Below, in pieces: positions 28,131-39,539 of a stretch of 64,000 nt of DNA. Under the pieces are notes generated by a model. That model had not been told where the DNA came from and ran no database searches. It was given only the letters and a program-made list of their open reading frames with translations. Position numbers and translations under genes: made by a program. The stretch comes from Panopea generosa (taxonomy: Eukaryota > Mollusca > Bivalvia > Adapedonta > Hiatellidae). The stretch lies in assembly GCA_029582155.1 (NCBI GenBank), contig CM055901.1, positions 26,176,116 to 26,240,115 of the forward strand, written 5' to 3'. Every line of letters begins with the position of its first letter. Positions within the stretch are counted from its first letter, which is position 1.

Positions 28131-29926
28131 GTATAATAAAATTACTACAAAATTCATTTTAACTTTTTATGCCGATTCGTAACGATTATAAACACTGTGT
28201 TATTTTGGATTTTCAATATGTTTCTATCCAAACAGATGCTATTTAAGATTGATTTACATCCAAACTATCAACAAGTGTCCGATTGTTACCGTCCATTGAC
28301 ACTGAAAATCTTCTAGCCGTTTTTGATCATCGAGGTGTCGTGAAACATTATTTTTAACGGGCTTTGGTTCAACAGCCAGAGGACATTTTCCTTACTGGAC
28401 ATGGGCATATACCTATAGATGAAAGTAACAGTTTAAAAGATACTTATCTAGTTTATTGAATGTAGCCCCATATCCGAGAAAGATATTATTTGAGAAATTG
28501 TAAAGAAGGTTTATGATATTGTCAGCACCATTGTGTGTATGCTCATTTCTTCGTATGAACAATCTGCTAACAATGCCATATCGATCTGATAGGATCGACC
28601 TTTGCGTTATCTTGATAAGAAATATGTTAATAAATTCTAACGTACTTAGAACCTTTCTAAACTTCCGAACATCTATGGGTGATAACGAAGTGTGAAACAT
28701 TCAGGGTAAAGGTCTTGTTCAGGTTGATATATGTTGCCCCTTTATCGTTTTTTATTGCAATTAAACGGTTATGTGTGACGAAATGATTTGTTGCATTGTG
28801 GGAAATACATAGATATCATTCACAGTAGAAATATAATTTTATCGAAATGGTGTATAATGTTTAGTTTTGGAAACAATTATAGTCAATAGGTGAGCCCCCG
28901 TGGTCTTTTTATTGCTTGAGTGTGACACTAGATCAAAATAAATGTAAAAAATAGGACATTTATTTTATGGTAGTTATATATCAAATTTATGTTGTATGTA
29001 TATGAATTTATGAATTAATTTTTATTATTCCGGACAACTTCATTGGCGATGAATAGCTTTCTCCTAACGGTTTAAATTAACTGATATAATATGAATAAAA
29101 AAACAGCATTGTAATAAATAAATACATTACCATCCTCAATAAAAACGATGAATTGTAAACAACATACATTTAAAAGAAACTTCAAACGGGACTACCTTGC
29201 ATTACACTAAACAGTTAAACTCTCCCATCAGTTGGATTCACAGCTGCCGGAATGTAATAAATAAATCATTGATATACAGTAGAGTTTATCGGTGACAGTC
29301 ATTGTTCTATCCTAACTATTACCACGTAGGAATAAAGGGAATAGGGTCAAATGTTATACTACACCGTTATGTATCTACATATTTATGTTATTTATTAAGA
29401 TGTTCAATCGCAGACACCATCATGAAGTAAAGCTTCACGTATTGAATTGTTTTTAAACACAACACACACACACACACACACACACACCCGTACACTCTTT
29501 GTTGAAAATGTGATGGTCATTCGAAAAACATTGAGGTTCATTCTCAGGTTGCTTAAATCTCTGCCTTTTTTTTAATTGCTGCCATACGCTAAGATGTACT
29601 ATAAAGTTTACAAAGACAACACATATAGTTAAACTTTATTGCCTCAAATAATGGACAGCAGCTGGAACACAAAATAAAACACTGTTCTTGTCTTTCTCGG
29701 CTTAAACATGATATGTGTTATATACGGAAACCACGAACCTTAATTACTAGAACTTTGAACTAAATAAGTGATCTCGTTTTCCCTATGTTGTTACAATAGA
29801 CTTGTCAGTCAAATAAGTTGAGAATCAAATCAGCGATCGATAATGTTTCCCGGGTTACCATTTTCCTAAGACAAGCAAACGGTATCTAAGTAAACAATAC
29901 ATTGTATTTACTTGGACAAAGTACGC
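28131..29926. other. Region without recognisable gene
   Basis: No gene is supported. A minus-strand open frame at 28413-28700 (95 codons) and its plus-strand shadow show no recognisable family. A dinucleotide (AC) run lies at about 29462-29487. Confidence 0.5.
29462..29487. repeat. (AC)n microsatellite
   Basis: About 13 AC dinucleotides, flanked by 'tttttaaacaca' on the left and 'ccgtacactc' on the right. Confidence 0.9.
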
Positions 29927-30010
29927 CATGTGGCCAGTGATGGAGCGATAATCGCGGTGACGTCAGGTCATGTGGCCAGTGACGGAGCGATAATCGCTGT
30001 GACGTCAGGT
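29927..30010. repeat. 42-bp direct duplication carrying two CRE-type palindromes
   Basis: Two adjacent 42-bp copies (29927-29968 and 29969-30010) differ at only two or three positions. Each contains 'catgtggccagtga', the palindrome 'gcgataatcgc' and the perfect octamer TGACGTCA (29958-29965 and 30000-30007). TGACGTCA is the consensus CREB/ATF binding site. No promoter or exon is recognised nearby, so a regulatory role is only a possibility. Confidence 0.85.
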
Positions 30011-30775
30011 CAGTTAATCGCTCAAGCCAATACCTGGCGTGTGTATGATCGAATTCGCACTGTACAAGCAAATAACTAGCATTAAACAGTTACTATAGTG
30101 ATTTCTCGTTTTTTAATAGTGAGATACATGTATTCAATAGCGCGAACAATTTATATAATTTAATGAAATACTATGTTTTTTTTATATTCATTTTTATACT
30201 AACAGACTGTTCGATCAAATGTCTTAGCGTCGTGTAATAATGCCTACGTGCTTTCTTCTGCTTGTTAGTATTGCACGTTGTATCATAGCTCATAAATACT
30301 GTGTCACAATGTCAAAGATCATAAATGACAAACTAATCAATATGAAATACATAAATAGATTGCGTGTTGGTTTAAATATTGACTTAACATAAATAATATT
30401 TAGAATATTTTCGAATTTTGATTTTATATTTTTAATCAAGACCATATGAATTATTAATAATGACGGTCAAAATGCATAAAAGGTGTTATCGATGTGAATG
30501 TTCTACGAAAATTATACTTATTTTGATGTCTGACAAACTTAAAAGTTGTCTGTAAATTCTTAGATCATTTTAGTTCAGAATGTATCTTTAAACTAGTTGT
30601 AGATGCGGAAACACTCTATGTTTACAAGAATTAAAACCTTTGTGAATGTTTGCACCGAACCTACGAAGAATATAATCACAAAGGAGACAGTGACACGTAC
30701 ATTTTCATTATGAAAAAAAAAAGAGTGAGGTTCACGTATGTTGGGTCTCGTTTATTGATTACTGTATATCTGTAC

Positions 30776-30968
30776 TAGTTTATACTAATTCATTTTAGCT
30801 CGATTGCGATGAAAGCTCAGAGCTTATATGAACCGTTCTCGAGTCCGCTTCCTGGGTACAACCAGTTCTGAGTGCTTTTTTATGAGAGGCATCGGGTCGA
30901 TCTGGTGATCGAACCCGCAACTTCTGGCGTGAGCGGCCAGCACTCTATCTATTAGACTACCGCCATCT
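30776..30968 (-). mobile_element. tRNA-derived SINE, family A (minus copy 1)
   Basis: On the minus strand the head reads 'ggcggtagtctaatagatag', then 'agtgctggccgctcacgcc' and 'gcgggttcgatcacc', giving A-box- and B-box-like signals about 35 bp apart as in tRNA. The body is GC-richer than its surroundings and ends 'aatcgagctaaaatgaat' plus 'tagtataaacta'. It matches 31346-31528 over nearly its full length and 2822-2985 at the tail. Confidence 0.85.
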
Positions 30969-31345
30969 GTATTAAAAGACGTACAGTGCAACCTAAGATT
31001 AAAAAGTTGTAATAAATCTACCAGTATTTATCAAAACATTTGGCCTGGCTCCAATAAATCATTTCAAAATTCAAAATATCAAAATTCTAGTGACTTGTAA
31101 CAAATCACTTAATCAGCAATTATATGGACGCTCCTCATGCTGTACGTATTAAGATATTAGTTTTGCCACAAAACTTAGAAAGTTTGCAATGTGTTCTCCT
31201 TTAAAAGGCGTAGAGATTACACACCATGCATTACACTACTACATTGTATTCCAATTTATTTAACCGTCAATGAATAGGCTACAAGTCAGATGTAGTTTGA
31301 CTGTTTTTACCTTATAAGTAGAAAACAAAGGCAACAAATGACGTT

Positions 31346-31528
31346 TAGTTTATACTTATTTGTTTTAGCTCGATTGCGATGAAAGCTCAGAGCTTATATG
31401 AACCGTTCTCGAGTCCGCTCCAGTACTGAGTGTTGTTTTATGAGAGGCATCGGGTCGAGCTGTGGATCGAGCCCGCAACCTCTGGCGTGAGCGGCCAACA
31501 CTCTTTCCATCAGACTACCGCCCCTGCC
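31346..31528 (-). mobile_element. tRNA-derived SINE, family A (minus copy 2)
   Basis: This shares with 30776-30968 the long block from 'ttagctcgattgcgatgaaa' to 'cgttctcgagtccgct' and the tRNA-like head with 'aacctctggcgtgagcggcc'. It lacks a short internal segment (the 'cctgggtacaacc' block) present in the other copy. The two lie 377 bp apart in the same orientation. Confidence 0.85.
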
Positions 31529-32716
31529 GTTTTAAGGTGGACAAATATCTAGATCATTATTGAAATAATGTAAAGGCAATATTTCAGTGTTTTATAAACG
31601 TTTAATTACATTCTTAATGGTGTATTAGAAGATATTTTAGATATAGAATTAACTGTTTTTACTACTCATCGTATAATTTTACCGGTTTTTATTTACTTCC
31701 TGAATATTGTCTGAATATACTGACGCCAGCAACGTTATAATGTAAACAGACTACTGTTGGAAATGATTAAGTCTATATGTATTTGAAAGCTGCCTAGAAA
31801 ATGATATTTCGATGACAATCTGAAATATACAAAATGTTGATAATGATTTATTTCACATAACTCTTGGCAACCCATTGGCGAATTTCTGTAATGGAAAATT
31901 GGGTAACTCTATGTAAAGACTAGTTCCAAAGAGCCCATTGCAGTACATCTATATAAACTACCGATACACTTTTTTGTCATTTTTGATAAAATAACTCATG
32001 TTTGCTCATGCTTACTCGCAGTGTCAAATGTGATCATATAGAGATCGTCCACGTGAACCATTCTTCTAATATTTGTCGATATGCATATGTCATAACGAAA
32101 TTAATAGTTTTGTACGTCGTATTTAAAACGGTATCTTATTTGACGTATAAAATTATGAATGAGCAAATTTCATCTTTCGCTGGACTGACAAAATGGGTCG
32201 TTTAAATTCAATTTCAATTCAATGTTGACCTCCGTGTTTCAACACGCAAATTATCCTCTCTTTTAAAAAAAGGTACTTAATCATTAAAAGTCATTAGTTT
32301 TTGTTTACAATGTGGACAGTGGTATATATATATTGATATAGAAGACATACATAGTTGTCATAATATAGATTAATAGCAAACATATAAATCATGGCATAAC
32401 CTTTGTTGAACTGTATAAACGGTCCATAATATTAAATGGTTTTAAAAGTTATTATTTATTAAAACATGTTTTATCTCAACAAGACCTTTCATATGTTTAT
32501 TATTCAATATGATTGTCTCCAACAATTAAAGGTTAGCGGCTATTTTGTGAATAAGAATACGTTGAGTTGAATTCGTTTGAGTGTGGTTTTTTTTCGTTTT
32601 GGAGTGTCATTTTCTTCTTTGTCATTTTTTTTGTTGTTGTAATTGTTGTCGTTTTGACATTCATCAGCGAATAAGTGAATTTGCTGGTTTAGAATTTATG
32701 ATTATTTGGCTTTAAC
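31529..32716. other. Region without recognisable gene
   Basis: I see nothing beyond AT-rich unique sequence. The open frame 32002-32205 (plus, 67 codons) has no recognisable motif. Confidence 0.5.
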
Positions 32717-32788
32717 CAGGTGCGTAACTGGCCTAAGTTGGATGTGTAGGTACGAGCAATGTAGGAGAGGGACTGGGGACACCCCCCC

Positions 32789-32820
<32 letters not shown>

Positions 32821-33115
32821 GTTTAAACATGAACTTGAAATAGTGGAGTCTTGTGCATTTCAAGACATAGTTAAAGATTTTAATCATGGGCCATAAGAGG
32901 ATTTACGAAATATACGTTTACATGCAAAAATACACAGAAACTTATTTTACAGCAATATCAAATACAATAAAGACAACTTTTCACTACATTTTACCACTCG
33001 GGCATATCCTTCAATGAGTTTTTATTGCATTTTTTTTTGGCGTTTTTATTTTATAGAATTTTCGGAGAAATATGTAGGCCCGAGCCCACGCGGCCTTAAG
33101 GCAGCTACGCCTCTG
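32717..33115. mobile_element. Candidate hAT-like MITE
   Basis: The left end 'caggtgcgtaactggcctaa' and the reverse complement of the right end, 'cagaggcgtagctgccttaa', match at about 16 of 21 positions, and both start CAG as hAT ends often do. The 399-bp interval has no coding capacity. It contains a run of 24 C (32782-32805) followed by a short (CA) run. The flanking octamers do not match, so a target duplication is not supported and the boundary call is tentative. Confidence 0.35.
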
Positions 33116-34239
33116 ATGACAATTATATTGACGTAACTGTCGGCGTATGTAATTATACGAACTGTTTGATTAAGCTTCATTGTTTCCTCGTTTCCTTTTA
33201 AAAGATATACATAATTGCTTTATACAAGAAAATATTGAATAAAATATATTGAATGTGATTCGATTTGAATCTATATATTTCCTTACTGATTCAGCAGGTC
33301 AGTTGAGACCATTTTTTTTAATGTAAGAAATTATATGACTAACATTTAAATGACACAGCCATCTCAGCAGTACATACACAAACATTGCACCTGAATTATT
33401 AGGAGAGGAAAACGTTACCAGTATGCAGAAGTAATGATAGCGAGTACTGTTTCGGGACACTTCAATATTCTACACTTATATATAATAAGACGTAGAGAAA
33501 AGTGTGAATGCTTATTTTGTTTTGTTTGATAAAATTATTTCTATTTTTTGTACATTTATTCAGCTTTTAACATTTTAGTATAACAGCAAAAAAAATCAAT
33601 AATTCTTTTATCCCTTCTCCTCTAACAATAACCATATTTGAGCACCAATTAGAAAAAACATGTAAGTTATAATACAACATTAAACTACCCTGCATAATTC
33701 TTTCAAACATTTTTTTATATTTGATATACAAATAAATACATATTAATACCTTTTATATTTATTAACTGATACTCTGTGTTTATTATTGTGGAAATAAATT
33801 CAAAGGAATAAACTTAATAAATGAACATAAAAAAAACATAAAATAAAATAGAATTTTGCATTTAGACGTTTACTCTAATGTTGATACGAATGATGCCACG
33901 TGAACTTTGACAAATGTATTGTGACGTAGCAGTAGTTCAGCATTGGCTGGTTCTATGTCGATACAGTTACAAACAATGTACCAGAGAGGCCCTCCAAGGG
34001 ATTTTGGAGATCTGGAGAACATGGCCATCTATTTTCAGAGATCTGGGGAACATTGGCCATTTCTTTCAGAGATCCAGGGATTAAATGCCTAATTTTAGAG
34101 ATCTAGGGATATTGTCCTTAAAGAAAAAAAGTACCGAATTTGATCAGTTTTATCAGAGACATGTAAACAGAGATAGGCAACTGGAGGCACGTGTTTAAAT
34201 TTCAGGTGGCACATCTGGCTTTTTCTAGTTTAGTTCGAA

Positions 34240-34395
34240 ATTATTTATTTTACTTCAATTGTGAAACAAGTTCCTACAACTTAGACAAATCACGCAATGT
34301 GGAAACAGTGTCTTGCTCAAGGACAAAAACATAGTCGTGGCGAAGGATCGAACCTACGACCCTCCGATCGTGGGTCCGTTGCTTTACGTTTGCCA
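34240..34395 (-). mobile_element. tRNA-derived SINE, family C, nested in the DNA transposon
   Basis: On the minus strand it reads 'gatcggagggtcgtaggttc', then 'gatccttcgccacgac', then 'gtccttgagcaagacact', then 'cacattgcgtgatttgtc'. The same blocks in the same order occur on the plus strand at 44521-44695. The block 'tccttgagcaagacact' is a widely shared motif in animal SINE bodies (compare Meta/V-type SINEs). Its position inside 33987-35957 suggests later insertion or hitch-hiking. Confidence 0.7.
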
Positions 34396-35399
34396 GCTGG
34401 TGTTTTATAAATCATGGAAACACACATCCTCCGGAACCAAACAGCATATATTTGTGATTATGGTATAAAAAAGAGCTTGATTGTAAATTTGAACATTAAT
34501 TTTTTTTTTAAATTTAAAGAAATGAAGAAATTTTATGCTTAAAATTTTTTTGTGTGATTGTTTTTTTCTCTTTTAGCCCATTTTTTGATGTTAGAAATAA
34601 GAAAAACGAATTTAATGAATATCATTATGAAACTTTCACCACCGATGGAAAACTTACTTCTTCTTCTTTCTACCTAATATTTCTATTTGTATTGTGTTTT
34701 GTTTAAACGTATTTGTTAAATCAAGACTACCTTTTTTTGTTAAAAAAAATGTTGATGTTTTTTTTTTCGTGAAAATTTCAACATATTTCGATTTCAATTC
34801 GTTATTATTTAAATTCAAAAGAAAAATATTAAATAATTTATAATTAGAATTAGTCATCATTTTTATCAGCTTTACTTTGGTACCAAAATTGTTTAATCCA
34901 GACACAGATTCGACGAGTTATTACAGAAAATACTAAAAGTGCCGTGTACATTATATTGCTACTCTGTAATTAAGTCACTGATTTTATGTATAATTTCTAA
35001 AGACTACGTATACTTGATCATAAATTCACTTTTAAAATGAGATATTGACTGCTTGAAACAGCTTTTGACAGCTGTGGAGGTTTCTTACGTGTTAGTCTGC
35101 ACAGTTTCATTCCATAACCGTATGTACCCGAAATAAATTTTGGATGGTAATTCCGAACAAAGATATATTTACAGTTTAGATGCTTACAGGCAAATTGTGC
35201 AGTGGTTGTCATTATCGATTTCGGATCGTAAGGACAGGTGTTTAACTAGGCATCTAACTTTTATTTTATTTATTAGATCGTGTTTACACAATAAAGTCAA
35301 TTATTTGTGTTTATGTGTTGCCTCTCTTAGATTAACCGTTCAGCTGTTCAAAATTGTTTTTGTTTCTTATGTCCTTTCTTCGATATCTTCTTTGGCTCT

Positions 35400-35600
35400 A
35401 CTTGCCAAAGGCCAGCAGGGCTTATGTAGTAGTAAATTGTCCGTCGTCCGTGCATTAACCTTTTTCGTGTAGAAGCGATAGCATCTCCCACATTTTTCAA
35501 AGAATCTTAACCAAACTTGCACAGCATTTGTATAACCACAAAATCTCGGTTCTTGAACCAGCGTGGTTGAACCACAAATGCTCCCTGCCACAGGTTTACA
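35400..35600. repeat. Dispersed molluscan-type repeat fragment
   Basis: This segment runs from 'aaaggccagcagggcttatg' through 'aaattgtccgtcgtccgtgc', 'atctcccacatttttcaaag' and 'aaccaaacttgcacagca' to 'cacaaaatctcggttc'. I recognise it from general familiarity as a repeat common in bivalve genomes; I cannot name its class. It lies inside the DNA transposon. The open frames across it (35140-35472 and 35367-35591) are not credible genes. Confidence 0.4.
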
Positions 35601-35965
35601 AGCATATTTTAAGGAAACTTAAAAAACACCTGCTCTCTGAAAATTCAAGCCATAGACCATATATATTTAAACAAGGAAAAGAAGACAGTGTATGAATTTT
35701 GCTTATTATGATGGTGTGTGAATGATAACAGAGAAGACTATAGTAGACATTTTACTTAAGGGAACACTATTTGGTACTTTCAGGGAACTATGTTTTAAAC
35801 TTTTGGTGATCTAGGGAACAGTGGAAATACTTTAAGAGATCTGGGGAACAGGGACAAAATATTTTTGGCGAACTCTGGCAAATACTTTTGGAGATCTGGG
35901 GAACAATAGGCATTACTTTAAGAGATCCAGAGAACAGGGACCCCCCTGGGAGGGCCTCACCAGAG

Positions 35966-37659
35966 TTGACTATATTTTCGGGATCGGTTATGATTTTGAT
36001 ATAAGGGAGTTTAAAGAAATATTTTTTTTTAACTAAACTTACTACGATTCAAAAGCATTCGCGTGCGTGTGATTTTGTTTTTAAAATTGTATTTGTTCCT
36101 ATTTATAAAGATGTTTAATGGCAATTATGCAAGCGTAGACTGCCGCTCGGTATAGTCTATCTAACAAAGCAGTGACGTTCATGTTAACGTGTATTGTATG
36201 ACGTGCGTACAACCTATAATTCTATTGATTCCATATCATGAATATAGAATGTTTGTTTCGCCGTATTGTTTGTTGTAACTTTTCAAACTTTAGTTATTTT
36301 CAAAATGAGTTGCCGCATACTGTTTACATAACCAAGTGTACTCAAAGTCTATCGAAGCACAACTGGTACAGTAAGCCATCGACATAAGTACAGCATAGGC
36401 ATGCAGACATGTGCTGAAATTACTGTGCCATTAGTAAGTATGAGTACGAATGTAACGTTATAAATTGTCAAAGAAGGAAATTAATTATATCTTGACACGC
36501 CGGCTTTTAACAAACGTAAACATAGCGTTTGACTCTTCTATTCAACTAACGTGTCAACATGGTTCCTCCCACAATTCACTTCTATGTTATTTAATTCCAA
36601 ATCATAATTTTCGTATTTATATCATCTTTTCGAACAATGTTCTACATTAATAAATTGTATTAAATTTTGAAAATATGACGAGTGTATTTACTTTATTCAT
36701 AACAGGAATGACTTGGGCGGGACAACTGCTCATTTTACGGCATTTGTCAGATAGTGTGAACAATGAAAAAATCTAACAATTTTTATAAAAGTAATATATT
36801 TATTATAATGTATCTATCTGTCAAAAGTAGAAATGTAAATACCATTTACGTAAAAGCTTGTAAACATCCTTTCACACTTTCCTATTAGCAATGCACATTC
36901 AATCGAATGTTAAACGATAGTTTAAAGGTATCGATGCATTTAAAATGTCCTACTTGAGCGAATGGCCCAAAGCGTTCCCCCAATATCATTTCTCTCTCAC
37001 AACAAAGGCTGGCCAACTCCGTCCCAATATTGCATATAAAACGTTCGCCATTTTTTTTTTTTTTTTGGCGGGGAGGTATAATGTTCTGCTAATAATCATG
37101 TTTTAGTCACCCGAGTTCTATTGTTTTTTAATGGTTTTAACGCCATTTTCTACACAGTCCAGTGTATATATTGTAAACGGTATTTTTGGTGGACGATAAC
37201 TTCAGAGTTTATCCAATTAAATCTGCATTTCCTTACGCTATTTATTTACCCAAAACAACAGCGGTGAAAAGTAAATAACCTTGAGACGGGATCTAAACCG
37301 CTCGGACATGGAGATATACGAACATCAATAAAACATGATGCCATATGGTAATAACAAGAACATATTACTATGTGTGTGTTTGAATCATTTTTAAGACATT
37401 ACTAGGCTATTTATAACATCATTTTTTTATTACTTGAAGAATATATCATATGCGTATTACAGAATCAGTCCTGGTTAAAGTAATAAGCATCGCCCGAGAC
37501 AACTCTCAGTAACTGTATATATATATTTGGTTTGTTAAATGTAGGTATTGTCTAGCATATGAGACATTTTATGAGCATCGTACATAGAGCTTATGAGGTA
37601 TACAACACCCTTACGTTCAACAACAACCACCCGACCTCCAAACAACCCTCTCTCCGATG
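35966..37659. other. Region without recognisable gene
   Basis: No gene is recognised. A run of about 18 T precedes 'ggcggggaggtat' near 37050. The piece 'ggttttaacgccattttc' near 37130 matches 'gggttttaacaccattttc' at 61759 and is probably the end of another SINE copy. Confidence 0.5.
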
Positions 37660-37840
37660 AAACACTTCGTTAGGATCAAGCAGTATTCTATTAAAGCTGA
37701 TTCAAGCAGTTACTTGCGGAGACGAGGTGTGCTCGAGTACTGGTTAATCCCAGGAATCAGTGGTTAGGTTAACTGATCGTCTGTTAGCCCTCGATGGCAT
37801 AAAAATGACGCTAAATATTCAATCAATCAATCAATCAATA
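37660..37840 (+). mobile_element. Bivalve-type SINE fragment, family B
   Basis: The blocks 'ttacttgcggagacgaggtg', 'tgctcgagtactggttaatc', 'agtggttaggttaactgatc' and 'gttagccctcgatggcat' are followed by an (aatc)n tail at about 37818-37838. This is the best-preserved family B tail in the window. Confidence 0.75.
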
Positions 37841-38715
37841 AAAACCGTATTTCAGTCGCATTATATTTGATTTTTTTCATATATTTCATTGGAGTTATGA
37901 CAATGTTGCTATTCTGTTGCAATGTCATCGATATGTTACAGTACCTTTACCTTCGCATGTTAGTCAGTACATGTAGATAATTGTACGTGGTCCCGGAATG
38001 AAACGCTGCATAATTCCTTTCATTCATTCATATTAATAATGCATGCATTTCTATATGTAGCTAATCTGCAACTGTTGAACATGCAAGCCACTGTGTAAAA
38101 TACAAAGAAGATTTTGTTTAGCAAACCCGGTGAGTGCTTTTTAAAATTCTAAAAAATCTGTATTATCATTTAATATAATACAACAAAACAGAATCTGTCT
38201 GTAATTGTACACAGTAGCAAGTCTATATTTAAACTGTTACATGTAAAAAGATATGGTATCGTTTGGTAGCAATTTGGTATAAAAAATGTATGAGGAATTT
38301 GTAAAACTGCAAAATAATACATAAATATGTTTGGTTTCTGAACAAAATATGAAATGTGATTATCCTAATTATTAAATATTTGAACACGAGAAACTTACAC
38401 GTGAATTTTAAAACAAAATGAAAAACACAGTTTGACAGCAAAGCTATCAAAATGACAAACTATATGTATTGTTAATAAGGAACAAAATTCTTTCCAATTG
38501 GAAATAGTATCAATAAAGTATAAAAGATACCAGAACAGTATTAACACACTTGCCACATAGAATGATAGAGACAAATGAACTACATTTACAGAAGGGACAA
38601 AAGGGGTACCGCTTTGATAGGTCAGCCAGTGACAAACTGCTAATATGGGGCTGACCCGATACACGTGTGTATACAGCATCGACGTCCCTCGTCGTTACAT
38701 TATAAGACGAGACAC

Positions 38716-38826
38716 GAGTGCAAATAAAGGCATACAGTGTAAATTACAAGGGTGCAGCTTAAATATGGTAGACTGTCAATAAAGGTACACGGTGTAAATA
38801 AAGGCGCACTGTGTCAATAAAGGTAC
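38716..38826. repeat. Short degenerate tandem repeat with repeated AATAAAGG
   Basis: Four to five units of about 22-27 bp built on 'gtgtaaataaaggcacac' and 'ctgtcaataaaggtaca'. Each intact unit contains AATAAA by composition; there is no sign that this is a polyadenylation region. Confidence 0.6.
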
Positions 38827-39539
38827 CCCAGTCAAACTGCTCTCTTACATACATGGTAGCAAAACACATCACGTATCACAAATTCGTTTAGATAAATTAG
38901 AACTCCTTGATAACCAAAATGTGTTAAAAGTAAATTTGATACTCATGTGATACTTTGATAACGTCTTTAAATAAGATGACAGTTTCATATTTGAAATTGA
39001 TTATATTTTTGCCACGCCTGATATGATGCTACGTGTAAAATATATAGGTGGTCTAAAATAGATTATATATATCCGATCTCATGCTGCGCTTGTATCTAAA
39101 GTTACTTTTATTTACGAAAACCTGTAGCCTTTTTCACGCGATCAAAAGACTGAAATCTTTACCATTTTTAAATTTCAATTACGATTTGGAAAACATATAT
39201 TAAAAGATGTGAAGTTTGCTACAGTTTATCTGATATACAATGAATCATGTATCATTGGTAAACTAACAACTGTGTAACTTATAACAAGTTGATGAGAAAG
39301 AAAAATTAAATCACATTTTTCATTCACTGTATGTGTTTAAGAATAATTGTTGTTTGAATAAATAACATCTACAGCGATTGAGTTGAAGCCGGTGTAGCAA
39401 AGAAGATGAGACATATTATGGGAAGAAAGTATCAAAGTAGTACAATTCTGCTGACAAACTTTAACAAAATTAACATGTTTTATGGTGTAAGGATTTCTAG
39501 ATTTACTGAGCAATATATATTTTAGCTTCAAAGTGATAC

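Larger units (their letters stand above)
33987..35957. mobile_element. Non-autonomous DNA transposon with TIRs and 8-bp target duplication
   Basis: The ends 'aggccctccaaggg' (33987) and, reverse-complemented, 'aggccctcccagggg' (from 35957) form terminal inverted repeats. They are flanked by taccagag (33979-33986) and caccagag (35958-35965), matching at 7 of 8 positions, a good candidate 8-bp target-site duplication. Just inside each end are degenerate repeats of about 35-40 bp built on 'gagatctggggaaca', in the same orientation at both ends. No transposase is visible, so the element would need a helper. An 8-bp duplication fits hAT or P superfamilies; the ends alone do not decide. A SINE (34240-34395) and another dispersed repeat lie inside it. 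Confidence 0.75.

Noticed and set aside
28413-28700. A 95-residue minus-strand protein
   Set aside because: No recognisable family or splice context; the opposite strand is also open, which is common in this AT-rich DNA.
35140-35591. Overlapping open frames on both strands
   Set aside because: They lie within the DNA transposon and a dispersed molluscan repeat, and show no transposase or other domain.
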